DNA of 64,000 nucleotides from Pokkaliibacter plantistimulans (GCF_046844695.1 NZ_CP177354.1:62001-126000), one strand, 5' to 3'. Positions 16,224 through 24,865 are shown, numbered from the stretch's first letter. The notes: generated from the sequence alone by a model not told the origin. Numbers and translations are program-made.

Positions 16224-16796
16224 ATGACAACATCAGCACTTACCTCACTCAGCGATCAGTTCCTGATTGCCATGCCCAGCATGCGCGATCCGCACTTTGC
16301 CCGTACGGTCACCTATATTTTTGACCATAACGAGCAGGGCGCGATGGGGCTGATCGTCAACCGCCCACTGGAGATGCATCTGGACGAGATTCTCGGCCAC
16401 ATGGACATGTCGCAGCCACGGCCGTTGAAACGTAACCCTCCCATCTTTATCGGTGGCCCGGTGAAGACCGAGCGCGGTTTTGTCCTGCACCGTAATACTG
16501 AACGCGAGTGGCAGTCCTCCTTCCGGATCAACGATCAGCTGAGCCTGACCACCTCGGTCGATGTGCTGGAGGCCATCGCTCAGGATCAGGGCCCCACCGA
16601 TTATCTGATCGCCCTCGGCTATTCCGGCTGGAGTGAAGGGCAACTGGAACATGAACTGGCGGAAAATGCCTGGCTGACCTGCAAGGCCGATTACCGTATC
16701 CTGTTCAACACTCCGGTTGAGCAACGTCTGGATGCGGCAGCCCGCTCCATCGGCGTCGACCTTACCCTTCTATCGACACAAGCAGGACATGGCTGA
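16224..16796 (+). CDS. yqgE: YqgE/AlgH family protein
   Basis: A 190-residue UPF0301 family protein with the hallmark blocks FLIAMPSMRDPHFARTVTYI (positions about 14-33), GAMGLIVNRPL, FIGGPVKTERGFVLH and LGYSGWSEGQLEHELAENAWL. In Pseudomonas the homologue AlgH was tied to alginate regulation, but the biochemical role is unknown. It is the first gene of the block yqgE-ruvX-pyrR-pyrB-pyrC', and its last eight bases overlap the start of ruvX, a conserved arrangement in gammaproteobacteria. Confidence 0.95.
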   Translation: MTTSALTSLSDQFLIAMPSMRDPHFARTVTYIFDHNEQGAMGLIVNRPLEMHLDEILGHMDMSQPRPLKRNPPIFIGGPVKTERGFVLHRNTEREWQSSFRINDQLSLTTSVDVLEAIAQDQGPTDYLIALGYSGWSEGQLEHELAENAWLTCKADYRILFNTPVEQRLDAAARSIGVDLTLLSTQAGHG

Positions 16797-17259
16797 GACG
16801 ACTCTCCCCTCCCCATTCACCGTATTGGGTTTCGACTTTGGCAGTAAACGCATCGGCCTTGCCTTCGGTCAAAGTTTGACCGGAACGGCCTCGCCGATTA
16901 AACCAATTAATGCCCGTGACGGTATCCCTGACTGGGACGAATTGAGTAAAATACTCGCCCACTGGCAGCCGGACGCTCTGGTGGTGGGAATTCCCCTGAA
17001 CATGGATGGCAGCGTGAGCGAGATGGCCCGACGGGCGCGTAAATTCGCCAATCGCCTGCATGAACGTTTCAAGCTTCCCTGCTTCCTCGCCGATGAGCGA
17101 CTCACTACCCGTGAAGCCAAGGCCATTCACCTTGGGCGCGGTGGTTCCAGCCACTTCAGCAAAGACCCTGTTGATGCCCTGGCTGCCCAGTTGATCGTGG
17201 AGAGCTGGCTGACTGACGGCCTGTTTATCCCCGCCCATACCCGACTGGAGGACTTGTAG
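16789..17259 (+). CDS. ruvX: Putative pre-16S rRNA nuclease YqgF / RuvX
   Basis: A 156-residue RNase H-like nuclease of the YqgF family, implicated in 16S rRNA 5' maturation and formerly called a Holliday junction resolvase. GFDFGSKRIGLAFG near the N-terminus holds the first catalytic aspartate; VVGIPLNMDGSVSEM, FLADERLTTREA and KDPVDALAAQLIVESWL are the other conserved blocks. I chose the ATG at 16789 because GCAGGA precedes it and it overlaps the yqgE stop; the frame extends 24 codons upstream inside yqgE. The stop codon TAG and the pyrR ATG overlap or abut. Confidence 0.94.
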   Translation: MAETTLPSPFTVLGFDFGSKRIGLAFGQSLTGTASPIKPINARDGIPDWDELSKILAHWQPDALVVGIPLNMDGSVSEMARRARKFANRLHERFKLPCFLADERLTTREAKAIHLGRGGSSHFSKDPVDALAAQLIVESWLTDGLFIPAHTRLEDL

Positions 17260-17772
17260 ATGTCATCGGCCCCCATGCCTATCGATGGCCTGATCGACAA
17301 ACTCGGCATTGAGATTCAGTGCTACCTGGAAGAACGGGCCATTACCGCGCCTCTGCTGATCGGCATTCGCAGCGGTGGGGTCTGGATCGCCGAGCGCCTG
17401 CAGCAGAAGCTGGCGCTGGAAGAACCTCTGGGCATGCTGGATATCAGCTTCTACCGCGATGACTTCTCCCGTATTGGCCTGCACCCGCGCGTGCAGCCCT
17501 CCTCACTCCCCGTTCACTGTGAAGACCGTCATATCATTCTGGTGGATGATGTGATCATGAGCGGCCGTACCATTCGCGCCGCCCTCAACGAGATTTTCGA
17601 CTATGGCCGTCCGGCCTCCGTGACGCTGGTCTGTCTGTACGACATTGGCCGTCGTGAGCTGCCCATCCAGCCGGACATTGTTGGCCAGCATCTGTCGCTG
17701 GAACCGGAACAGCAGATCAAGCTGACCGGCCCCGACCCTCTGGGTCTGGAAATCCTGAGCAAAGCGTCTTAA
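17260..17772 (+). CDS. pyrR: Bifunctional PyrR: pyr regulator / uracil phosphoribosyltransferase
   Basis: A 170-residue type I phosphoribosyltransferase. The PRPP loop is HIILVDDVIMSGRTIRAALNE at about 88-108, and IGIRSGGVWIAERL is the upstream pyrophosphate loop. PyrR binds pyr mRNA in Bacillus to attenuate transcription; in gammaproteobacteria with pyrR-pyrB-pyrC' the regulatory role is less clear. It is tightly packed behind ruvX and followed by a perfect hairpin before pyrB, which could be an attenuator or processing site. Confidence 0.94.
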   Translation: MSSAPMPIDGLIDKLGIEIQCYLEERAITAPLLIGIRSGGVWIAERLQQKLALEEPLGMLDISFYRDDFSRIGLHPRVQPSSLPVHCEDRHIILVDDVIMSGRTIRAALNEIFDYGRPASVTLVCLYDIGRRELPIQPDIVGQHLSLEPEQQIKLTGPDPLGLEILSKAS

Positions 17773-17777
17773 CTCAA

Positions 17778-17801
17778 ATGGCCCCTATGGGGCCATATTT
17801 T
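17778..17801 (+). terminator. Hairpin with short T tract between pyrR and pyrB, possible attenuator
   Basis: ATGGCCCC (17778-17785) and GGGGCCAT (17789-17796) form a perfect 8-bp stem with a 3-base loop, followed by ATTTT. It occupies most of the 43-bp gap between the pyrR stop and the pyrB start. Strong enough to end or slow transcription; whether it acts as a regulated attenuator is inference. Confidence 0.6.
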
Positions 17802-17815
17802 CGGAAAAATCTGCC

Positions 17816-18844
17816 ATGAGCCACCTTACAGCCATGAGTCACGCAGCGCCGCACCAACTGCAACTCAACGAGCAGGGCCAGCTCCGCCATTTCCTGACCA
17901 CGGAAGGTCTCAGCCGCGAGCTGCTGACCGACATTCTCGACACCGCCGAGTCGTTCATCGACAGCAATGGCCGCTCGGTCAAGAAAGTGCCGCTGATGCG
18001 CGGCCTGACTGTGGTCAATCTGTTCTTCGAGAACTCCACCCGTACCCGCAGCACCTTTGAACTGGCCGCACAGAAACTGTCGGCGGACATTCTCAACCTC
18101 AATATCAGTACCTCAGCCACCGCCAAGGGCGAAACCCTGCAGGATACCCTGTGGAACATTCGCGCCATGGGCGCCGACATGTTTGTGGTACGCCATGCCG
18201 ACAGCGGTGCTGCGCACTTTATCGCCGAGAATGTCACCCCCGACGTGGCCATTATCAACGCCGGTGACGGACGCCATGCCCACCCCACACAGGCCATGCT
18301 CGACATGCTCACTATTCGCCGCTGCAAGGGCGAGTTCGGCAAGCTCAAGGTGGCCATCGTCGGCGATATCCTGCACTCGCGGGTTGCCCGTTCAGAAATC
18401 CACGCGCTCAACACCCTCGGTGCCGAAGAAGTGCGGCTGATCGGACCAAAGACGCTGGTGCCCGATACCCTGCAGGCGCTGGGTGCCAATATCTACCGGG
18501 ATATGAAACAGGGCCTGAAAGACGTCGATGTCATCGTGGCCCTGCGTCTGCAGAAAGAGCGCATGAACACCGCACTGCTGCCGTCCGAGTCGGAGTTTTT
18601 CCGCCTCTATGGCCTTAACGAAGAAAAACTGGCCTACGCCAAACCCGATGCCATCGTCATGCACCCCGGCCCCATCAACCGCGGTGTGGAAATCGAGTCA
18701 TCGGTGGCAGATGGCGAACAGTCCCGCATTCTCACCCAGGTCAGCAACGGCATTGCCGTGCGCATGGCGGTGATGTCTATGGCCATCACCGGTCAGCTGC
18801 AACAGCAGCAGGATCTGGCCAAACAACAGGGTGCAGAGGGCTAA
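17816..18844 (+). CDS. pyrB: Aspartate carbamoyltransferase catalytic subunit PyrB
   Basis: A 342-residue enzyme forming carbamoyl-aspartate, the committed step of pyrimidine synthesis. The carbamoyl-phosphate loop is FFENSTRTRSTFE (about residues 67-79), and GDGRHAHPTQAMLDMLTI and HPGPINRGVEI are further family signatures. It is about 30 residues longer at the N-terminus than E. coli PyrB, as in pseudomonads, where the enzyme assembles with an inactive dihydroorotase rather than PyrI. No pyrI is present. pyrC' follows after only six bases. Confidence 0.95.
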   Translation: MSHLTAMSHAAPHQLQLNEQGQLRHFLTTEGLSRELLTDILDTAESFIDSNGRSVKKVPLMRGLTVVNLFFENSTRTRSTFELAAQKLSADILNLNISTSATAKGETLQDTLWNIRAMGADMFVVRHADSGAAHFIAENVTPDVAIINAGDGRHAHPTQAMLDMLTIRRCKGEFGKLKVAIVGDILHSRVARSEIHALNTLGAEEVRLIGPKTLVPDTLQALGANIYRDMKQGLKDVDVIVALRLQKERMNTALLPSESEFFRLYGLNEEKLAYAKPDAIVMHPGPINRGVEIESSVADGEQSRILTQVSNGIAVRMAVMSMAITGQLQQQQDLAKQQGAEG

Positions 18845-18850
18845 GGCATT

Positions 18851-20134
18851 ATGAGCATGAATATACTGATCACTGGCGGCCGCGTTATCGATCCGGCCAA
18901 CCATGTCAACGAAGTGATGGACGTCTACGTGCAGGATGGCCGTATTGCCAGCCTTGGTGCTGCCATTCCCGGCTTCGTCGCTGAGCTGACACTGGATGCC
19001 AGCGGCAAAGTCGTAAGCCCGGGCTTTATCGATCTCTGCGCTACCATGCGTGAGCCCGGCTACACCCACAAAGGTACCCTGCGCAGCGAAACCCATGCGG
19101 CAGCAGCAGGCGGCATCACCACTCTGTGCTGCCCGCCTACCAGCAACCCGGTCAATGATTCAGCCGCCGTCACCAAGCTGATCAGTGACAAGGCCCGTCA
19201 GGCCGGATTCACCCGGGTATTGCCCATCGGTGCCCTGACCAAGGGACTGGAAGGGGAACAGCTGGCCAACATGCAGGGGCTGTCGGAAAGCGGCTGCATC
19301 GCCGTCTCCAATGGCCGCAATGCCATCCGCAACAGCCTGACCCTGATGCGCTGCCTGGAATACGCAGCGACGTTTGATCTGCTGGTGATTTTCCAGTCGC
19401 AGGATCCGGATCTGTCTGCCGCCGGAGTAATGCATGATGGCGCCAACGCCGTCCGCTTCGGCCTGCCCGGTATCCCTGAAACCGCCGAGACCATCGCCGT
19501 TGCCCGTGATCTGCTGCTGGTGGAGCAAACCGGCGTACGTGCCCACTTCGGCCAGCTATCCACGGCCCGCGCGGCACAGCTGATCATGGATGCGCGCGCC
19601 AAGGGTCTGCGTGTCACTGCCGATGTGGCCGTGCATCACCTGCTGTATACCGATGCCAAACTCAACGGCTTCAACAGCCTCTACCACGTCAACCCACCGC
19701 TGCGCTCGGCCATTGATCGTGCCGGTCTGCGTGAGGCACTGCTGGGCGGCACCCTGAGTGCAATCTGCTCGGATCATCAGCCCCATGATGAAGCGGCCAA
19801 GCGCGCGCCCTTTGGCGCAACCGAACCCGGCATCAGCGGTCTGGAAACCCTGCTGTCACAGGCGCTGCTGCTGGTGGAACAGGATGTGCTGACGCTGGAT
19901 CAGCTGATCGAGAAACTGTCGCTGGGCCCGGCACGGGTACTGGGTCTGGACAGTGGTCAGCTGGGGCTGGGCAGTGTTGCCGACATCTGCGTGTTTGATC
20001 CTGAGGCGGAATGGACACTGACCGAAGAAACCATGCGCTCCAGCGGCAAGAACTCCCCCCTGCTGGGCCAGCCCCTGAAAGGCCGGGTGTGCTACACCCT
20101 GGTGGACGGTGAACTGGTCTATCAGGCCAGCTAA
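18851..20134 (+). CDS. pyrC': Dihydroorotase-like PyrC' (catalytically degenerate)
   Basis: A 427-residue amidohydrolase-fold protein of the dihydroorotase family. Where active enzymes have D-L-H-V-H-L-R-E-P-G, this protein has D-L-C-A-T-M-R-E-P-G (61-70), so both zinc-binding histidines are gone. The later ligands are also altered (FQSQDPD for an H-containing motif, HFGQLS for H-x-S), while the SDHQPHD aspartate remains. In Pseudomonas the equivalent pyrC' is an inactive partner needed for PyrB dodecamer assembly. The six-base gap to pyrB and the stop followed by a strong terminator support the same role. A true pyrC should exist elsewhere in the genome. Confidence 0.92.
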   Translation: MSMNILITGGRVIDPANHVNEVMDVYVQDGRIASLGAAIPGFVAELTLDASGKVVSPGFIDLCATMREPGYTHKGTLRSETHAAAAGGITTLCCPPTSNPVNDSAAVTKLISDKARQAGFTRVLPIGALTKGLEGEQLANMQGLSESGCIAVSNGRNAIRNSLTLMRCLEYAATFDLLVIFQSQDPDLSAAGVMHDGANAVRFGLPGIPETAETIAVARDLLLVEQTGVRAHFGQLSTARAAQLIMDARAKGLRVTADVAVHHLLYTDAKLNGFNSLYHVNPPLRSAIDRAGLREALLGGTLSAICSDHQPHDEAAKRAPFGATEPGISGLETLLSQALLLVEQDVLTLDQLIEKLSLGPARVLGLDSGQLGLGSVADICVFDPEAEWTLTEETMRSSGKNSPLLGQPLKGRVCYTLVDGELVYQAS

Positions 20135-20152
20135 GCGCTGTATAAGTTCAGC

Positions 20153-20188
20153 AAACAATAAGGGCGTCATCAGACGCCCTTATTGTTT
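20153..20188. terminator. Strong bidirectional terminator after the pyr operon
   Basis: AAACAATAAGGGCGTC (20153-20168) and its perfect 16-base complement (20173-20188) enclose a 4-base loop. The A- and T-rich outer arms supply the T tract in both directions, so it can end both the pyr transcript (plus) and the hepT-mntA transcript (minus). Confidence 0.9.
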
Positions 20189-20248
20189 ATTACCTACGTT
20201 GTTTATTGCCTAAGTTGTTTATGAACCATGGATCGCGGTGCTTGTGGA

Positions 20249-20674
20249 TCAGCAGCGCTCATCCGTTGCTTTCTGCAGCAAGGCCTGACTGAACTGCAGA
20301 AACTCATCCAGATGGCGCTGGATGATGCTGACGACGATAGGGATCTGCAACGCCTGATAATCATGTACGGCAATGTTGCGAAAGCCGACCATACGGCGTA
20401 GGCCTTCTGCCAGTGAGGGGTCGATCCAGCCAGCACTGGCCAGCAACATGAAGGTATCGCGGGCACTCTGCGGCACCCCCAAACGCTCCTTGCGAATCAG
20501 ATGTTGTGCCATGTCCAATGCCGCTTCGCAGGCACGCTGGACATTCAGAATCGCAGCATCCTGACGAGTGAAGTTACTGGCAAAACCTGCCGGGTCGGCG
20601 CTGTACTCTTCACGAGCACGACGTACTGCCCTCTCAATACTAGCCGCCTTGTTGATCAGCACATCATCGACCAT
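20249..20674 (-). CDS. hepT: HepT-like RNase toxin of a HepT/MntA system
   Basis: A 141-residue all-helical HEPN-domain protein (DUF86). The catalytic R-x4-H-x-Y motif reads RNIAVHDY with R99, H104 and Y106. HepT cleaves RNA and is silenced when its partner MntA adds AMP to the tyrosine of this motif. I chose the ATG at 20674, preceded by GGAAAGG and overlapping the mntA stop by 11 bases; a frame start seven codons earlier lies inside mntA with no ribosome site. The gene pair is on the minus strand, convergent with the pyr operon. Confidence 0.9.
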   Translation of the reverse strand: MVDDVLINKAASIERAVRRAREEYSADPAGFASNFTRQDAAILNVQRACEAALDMAQHLIRKERLGVPQSARDTFMLLASAGWIDPSLAEGLRRMVGFRNIAVHDYQALQIPIVVSIIQRHLDEFLQFSQALLQKATDERC

Positions 20675-21074
20675 AAACCTTTCCTTCCTGCTCAATCTGC
20701 CTCAGCAGAGCTGCTCGCGCACTATCCAGTTCCAGCTTTTCGCTAAGCATGGCGGCCTCAAACAACTCCACCTGCAGTTGTGCCGATGGCAGACACCAAT
20801 ACCGGCCTCCGGTCGTCAAAATCTGATGCTGCATCACCGTCGAGGCTGCACGCATATCCAGCAGATCCACCTCGCAACCCACCATGTTTGCCAACTCATC
20901 GGTCAGATCCCATAACTGCAAGGGGTCCGTATATCCTGCCACCAATACTGCCAGATCAAGATCGCTGCCCGCACGCGCCTGCCCCTGAGAACGGCTACCA
21001 AAATGATAGAGTGCCAGCAAATCGGGCAACTTCTGTTGCAGGTGGTGAAGGATGGTTTGCAGATCGATGTTCAC
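20664..21074 (-). CDS. mntA: MntA-like nucleotidyltransferase antitoxin
   Basis: A 136-residue minimal nucleotidyltransferase. The signature G-S-x10-D-x-D is present: YHFGSRSQG (GS at 26-27) followed by SDLDLAVL with D38 and D40, and a third acidic site in EVDLLD. MntA antitoxins neutralise HepT by AMPylation. It begins with GTG (21072-21074) with GGAG five bases upstream, and overlaps hepT. Order antitoxin-toxin and the overlap fit a functional type VII-like pair. Confidence 0.9.
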   Translation of the reverse strand: MNIDLQTILHHLQQKLPDLLALYHFGSRSQGQARAGSDLDLAVLVAGYTDPLQLWDLTDELANMVGCEVDLLDMRAASTVMQHQILTTGGRYWCLPSAQLQVELFEAAMLSEKLELDSARAALLRQIEQEGKVYGR

Positions 21075-21167
21075 GGAGGCTCCAGCAATGATTCCCTGCA
21101 GTTACCTTAGCCCTGTTAACGGCTCTTCGAAACTGTCGAGTTTACGAAAGCTCGCTGGGCTCTTTGT

Positions 21168-21653
21168 TCAGTCGAGACGTTTTTCCATAAACACACTGAG
21201 CGGGTCAGCCTGATACTGGCCAAAAGGACCGCGCTGGCGATACCCCAGCGCACGATAAAGCCCGATGGCTTCCTGCTGGAAAATGCCGGTTTCCAGTCGC
21301 AACAGGGTGATGCCCTTGTGCAGCAGATGCTGTTCCAGCGCGGCCATGATCGCCTTGGCAGCGCCCATGCCACGGGCTTCAGGGCGCACAAACACGCGCT
21401 TTACTTCACCGTAGCGGCCATCATCGTCGAGCACCTTGACCGCACCACAGGCAATCAGCCCCTGCCCTTCACAATAGGCTCCCAGCAGGCAGGCCTGACT
21501 GCGTGCCAGCTCTTCGGGTCCATCCAGACGGTTGCTGTCATCGGGATACAACGACAGCATCAGGGTGCTGGACGCATCCAGCAGACGCTTCAGCTCAGGA
21601 TCAAAGGGATCGACATTACGCACACTGAGCGAAGCCGGAACGCGGCGGGTCAT
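21168..21653 (-). CDS. GNAT family N-acetyltransferase
   Basis: A 161-residue GNAT protein. The acetyl-CoA loop is EARGMGAAKAIMAALE (about 93-108), preceded by RYGEVKRVFVRP and followed by LETGIFQQEAIGLYRALGYR, the usual beta-4/beta-5 landmarks. GAGGG precedes the ATG. Its start is 11 bp downstream of the HAD gene's stop on the same strand. Substrate unknown; a small-molecule or amino-acid acetylase is most likely. Confidence 0.85.
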   Translation of the reverse strand: MTRRVPASLSVRNVDPFDPELKRLLDASSTLMLSLYPDDSNRLDGPEELARSQACLLGAYCEGQGLIACGAVKVLDDDGRYGEVKRVFVRPEARGMGAAKAIMAALEQHLLHKGITLLRLETGIFQQEAIGLYRALGYRQRGPFGQYQADPLSVFMEKRLD

Positions 21654-21664
21654 GACATCATCCC

Positions 21665-22411
21665 TCAGGGTTGCAACAGCACCAGCGCCGCGGCAATTTC
21701 AGACAGACAGGCCACTTCCAGACTCGGCCGCTGCTGCCCTGCAGGCCAGGCAGCGCCTTCAGGATTGAACCACAGGCTGAACAGCCCCGCCGCATTGGCA
21801 CCGGCCACATCATAATGCGGGTGGTCACCGACATAGACCATACGCCGGGGTTCCGAGCCGCAGGCCTGCACCAGTGCACTGAAAGCTGCAGCCTCGGGCT
21901 TGGCGGCACCGACCATATCGGCGTTGAGTACCACTTCAAAATAGCGACCAATACCGATCTGCTGCAGATCGGCATTGCCGTTACTGAACACACCCAGACG
22001 GTAGCCCGCCTGCTGCAGGGTCGTCAGCATGCTTTCCACCGGCGCAAACAGCGCCACTTCATTACGGGCAATACGAAAGGCCTCGAACGCCGCCTGACTC
22101 CAGGCTGCCGCCTGCTCGCCCTGATGACCCAGCGCCGCCATCAGCTCATCCAGCACCGTCTGGCGCAAGGCGGTTACACTGTGCGCCGTGGCCGGGAAGC
22201 GCTCACTCACCCCGTCTCTCAGTCGAGGCCAGTCGGCCACTGAATAACGCTCGGCAGCGCCCGGCACATGGCTGGCCAGCCAGTCAAACATGCGGCTGTT
22301 GGCACGATCAATGACCGGCTCGACCGCCCACAGCGTGTCGTCAAGATCGAAGCAGATCCAATCAAGATGAGGATTTTTTACGGGCACGGGGATGGGCTTG
22401 ATCATAGACAT
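21665..22411 (-). CDS. yigB: HAD-family hydrolase, YigB-like flavin-pathway phosphatase
   Basis: About 248 residues of a HAD phosphatase. Motif I is ICFDLDDTLW with the nucleophile and acid-base aspartates, motif II is GVFSNGNAD, and motif IV is RMVYVGDHPHYDVAGANAAG. In E. coli the gene after xerC is yigB, which dephosphorylates a riboflavin precursor, and the position here is the same. The start is one of two closely spaced ATGs (22411 or 22405) overlapping the xerC 3' end by about 50 bases; neither has a clear ribosome site, so translational coupling is likely. Confidence 0.85.
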   Translation of the reverse strand: MSMIKPIPVPVKNPHLDWICFDLDDTLWAVEPVIDRANSRMFDWLASHVPGAAERYSVADWPRLRDGVSERFPATAHSVTALRQTVLDELMAALGHQGEQAAAWSQAAFEAFRIARNEVALFAPVESMLTTLQQAGYRLGVFSNGNADLQQIGIGRYFEVVLNADMVGAAKPEAAAFSALVQACGSEPRRMVYVGDHPHYDVAGANAAGLFSLWFNPEGAAWPAGQQRPSLEVACLSEIAAALVLLQP

Positions 22412-23285
22412 GGGCAAGGTGCTGGAAATCCAGATGAGTGTAGATTTGAGTGGTACGAATATCGGCATGGCCCAACAGCTCCTGCACCGCGCGCAGATCA
22501 CCACTGGACTCCAGAATATGGCTGGCAAAGGAGTGCCGCAGCTGATGTGGGTGCATATGCTGACCCAGTCCCTGCTGCTTGGCCCAGCGGCTGAGACGTT
22601 GCTGTACGGCACGGGGGCCCAGTCGATTGCCCTGCTGACTGAGAAACAGGGCGGCTTCACCGCGCCCCTTGAGCAGGGACGGCCGCAGGCTCAGATAACG
22701 GCGCAGGGCGTCAATGGCTTTGCGTCCAACCGGCACCAGACGGCTCTTACCGCCCTTACCTTCGCGCACCAGTACCAGCTGCTGTGCAAAATCGACGTCA
22801 GCGCAATCCAGATCGACCAGCTCAGCCAGACGAAGGCCCGAGGAGTACAGCATCTCCATCATCGCCAGATCGCGGCATTCGAGCGGATCAGTACTACTGA
22901 CGTCCAGCAGCTGCTGCAGGTCATCGACACTGAGCACGTCGGGTAGCGGCTTATCGGCTTTGGGTGCCTGCACGCCATCACAGGGGTTACGCTGCATCAG
23001 CTGCTGTGTTTGCAGGTAGCGATAGAACGCTCGCAGGGAAGACAGTTTGCGTTGCAGTGTGCGGCTACTTTGCTGCTTCTGTCGCAGCGAGGCGAGGAAG
23101 CGACGCAGATGGGCGGCGTCCAATGTCTGCCAGTCCAGCTGCTGCTGTTGCAGCCATTGCTGGCAGTCGTGCAGATCCCGCTGATAGGCATCGAGGGTAT
23201 GGTCAGAGTAGTGGCGCTCCTTCTGCAGATACTGCAAAAAGGCATCAGGCCAGACTGTCATGGGCGTATTACCGGCGGCTGACAT
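22362..23285 (-). CDS. xerC: Tyrosine recombinase XerC
   Basis: A 307-residue recombinase that, with XerD, resolves chromosome dimers at dif. The N-terminal SAM-like DNA-binding domain covers about 10-100. Catalytic residues are in place: R152 (SGLRLAEL), K180 (GKGGKSR), H247 and R250 (HPHQLRHSFA), H273 (LLGHADI) and the nucleophile Y282 (IYTHLD). It lies in the conserved order dapF-DUF484-xerC-yigB. The C-terminal coding region overlaps the start of yigB. Confidence 0.95.
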   Translation of the reverse strand: MSAAGNTPMTVWPDAFLQYLQKERHYSDHTLDAYQRDLHDCQQWLQQQQLDWQTLDAAHLRRFLASLRQKQQSSRTLQRKLSSLRAFYRYLQTQQLMQRNPCDGVQAPKADKPLPDVLSVDDLQQLLDVSSTDPLECRDLAMMEMLYSSGLRLAELVDLDCADVDFAQQLVLVREGKGGKSRLVPVGRKAIDALRRYLSLRPSLLKGRGEAALFLSQQGNRLGPRAVQQRLSRWAKQQGLGQHMHPHQLRHSFASHILESSGDLRAVQELLGHADIRTTQIYTHLDFQHLAHVYDQAHPRARKKSSS

Positions 23286-23309
23286 GCGGGTTCAGCGCAA
23301 CGCGGATGA

Positions 23310-24038
23310 TCACTCGGCATTAACCGCGACAGGCGGCACGGCATCGAGCAGACGTGGCAGGGTCAGAGTCAGCACTTCACCGACGTAATCCAGAAACAGC
23401 GTCCCCAGACTGGAGTGAAACAGCTGGCGGTCGTAGCTGCCCATGGCCAGCACACCGACGGTAACATTGCTGACCATCAGTGGCACCAGTGCCACGGAGC
23501 CGATACGGTGACAGTCGTGGATGAACAGGTAGTACTTTTCCTCATCGCTCAGTTCACCACAGACGGCCCAGCGCGAATCCACCAGACTGCCGATGATGCT
23601 CATGGCTTCATTGCGTTCCACCCGGCGCACGCCCGCCGCTATCCAGGCATCCTCATCGTCGATGATCAGCAGCTCACAGCGGTCAGCGCGCAGCTCGAAG
23701 CAGAGATGGCGGTCGAGCACCCGCGCCAGCTCTTCCAGACTGGCAGACTGCAGCACACCCAGTACCAGACGGCGGGTCTTTTCAAAGATCAGGTCATTTT
23801 CCCGGGCGGTGTCGATCATTTCGTCCAACCGGTGAGACAGCGCACCATTACGTTCACGCAGCAGGTGCAGTTGCCGTTCCACCAGAGAAATTGCGGGGCC
23901 ACAGGCGTGGGGAATGCGCAACTCTTCCAGCACCGCCGGGTGGTCGACGAAAAATTCGGGATGTTCCCGCAAGTAGTCGGCCACCTGTTCGGCGGTGGGG
24001 GTCTCAGGAAGAAGGCTGGTCTGCACCTTTCTGCTCAT
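23310..24038 (-). CDS. DUF484 family protein
   Basis: A 242-residue DUF484 protein: an N-terminal VADYLREHPEFFVDHPAVLEEL motif (about 18-40), a short coiled coil, then a GAF-like domain (about 90-240). It is universally found between dapF and xerC in gammaproteobacteria, but its function is unknown. Its ATG overlaps the dapF stop as ATGA. The GAF-like part suggests ligand sensing. Confidence 0.92.
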   Translation of the reverse strand: MSRKVQTSLLPETPTAEQVADYLREHPEFFVDHPAVLEELRIPHACGPAISLVERQLHLLRERNGALSHRLDEMIDTARENDLIFEKTRRLVLGVLQSASLEELARVLDRHLCFELRADRCELLIIDDEDAWIAAGVRRVERNEAMSIIGSLVDSRWAVCGELSDEEKYYLFIHDCHRIGSVALVPLMVSNVTVGVLAMGSYDRQLFHSSLGTLFLDYVGEVLTLTLPRLLDAVPPVAVNAE

Positions 24039-24865
24039 ATATGGATCTGCCCTTCAAACACAGTGGTCGCCGGGCCTGTCATCCACACCGGACTGCCCTC
24101 ACCTGCCCACTGGATAGTCAGGGTGCCGCCCGGCAGATGAACACTGACCTGCTCATCCAGCAGCCCACGCAGCCGCCCTGCTACCACTGCAGCACAGGCG
24201 CCGGAGCCACAGGCGATGGTTTCACCCACACCTCGTTCAAATACCCGCAAGCGCACTTCTTTGCGGGACAAAATCTGCATAAAACCGATATTGGCTTTGG
24301 CCGGGAAGCGTTCATGGCGTTCCAGCACAGGTCCCAGTGTCAGCACCGGTGCGGTATCGACGTTGTCGACGACCAGCACGCCGTGAGGATTGCCCATGGA
24401 AACGGCGGAAATGTCATACATGCTGCTGCCAGCGGCAATGCTGTAGGTCGCAGCGCGCAGATCAGCAACAAAGGGAATGTCGGCAGGCTCAAGGAAGGGA
24501 GCCCCCATGTTCACCCGCACCTGATGATCATCAGTATGAAACAGGTGAATGATGCCTTTAGCGGTTTCCACCGCAATTTCACGTTTACCGGTCAGGCGCT
24601 TTTCCCGCACGAAACGGGCGAAACAACGGGCACCGTTACCGCACTGCTCCACCTCGGAGCCATCAGCGTTGAAAATACGGTAACGGAAGTCCATTTCGGG
24701 ATTACTGGGTGGCTCAACCACCAGCAGCTGGTCAAAGCCAATGCCAAAGTGTCGGTCGGCCAGCTCACGCACTTTTTCAGTGCTCAGGGACAGGCGCTGG
24801 GTAACGAGATCCAGCACCATAAAATCATTGCCCAGGCCATGCATCTTGGTAAAACGTATCAACAC
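24035..24865 (-). CDS. dapF: Diaminopimelate epimerase DapF
   Basis: A 276-residue enzyme that interconverts LL- and meso-diaminopimelate for lysine and peptidoglycan. The two catalytic cysteines are visible: C75 in QCGNGARC and C219 in ACGSGAC. The start is a GTG at 24863-24865 giving the standard MLIRFTKMHGLGNDF opening. lptM lies upstream and DUF484 overlaps downstream. Pseudomonads have lysA between the small lipoprotein gene and dapF; here there is none. Confidence 0.96.
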   Translation of the reverse strand: MLIRFTKMHGLGNDFMVLDLVTQRLSLSTEKVRELADRHFGIGFDQLLVVEPPSNPEMDFRYRIFNADGSEVEQCGNGARCFARFVREKRLTGKREIAVETAKGIIHLFHTDDHQVRVNMGAPFLEPADIPFVADLRAATYSIAAGSSMYDISAVSMGNPHGVLVVDNVDTAPVLTLGPVLERHERFPAKANIGFMQILSRKEVRLRVFERGVGETIACGSGACAAVVAGRLRGLLDEQVSVHLPGGTLTIQWAGEGSPVWMTGPATTVFEGQIHI

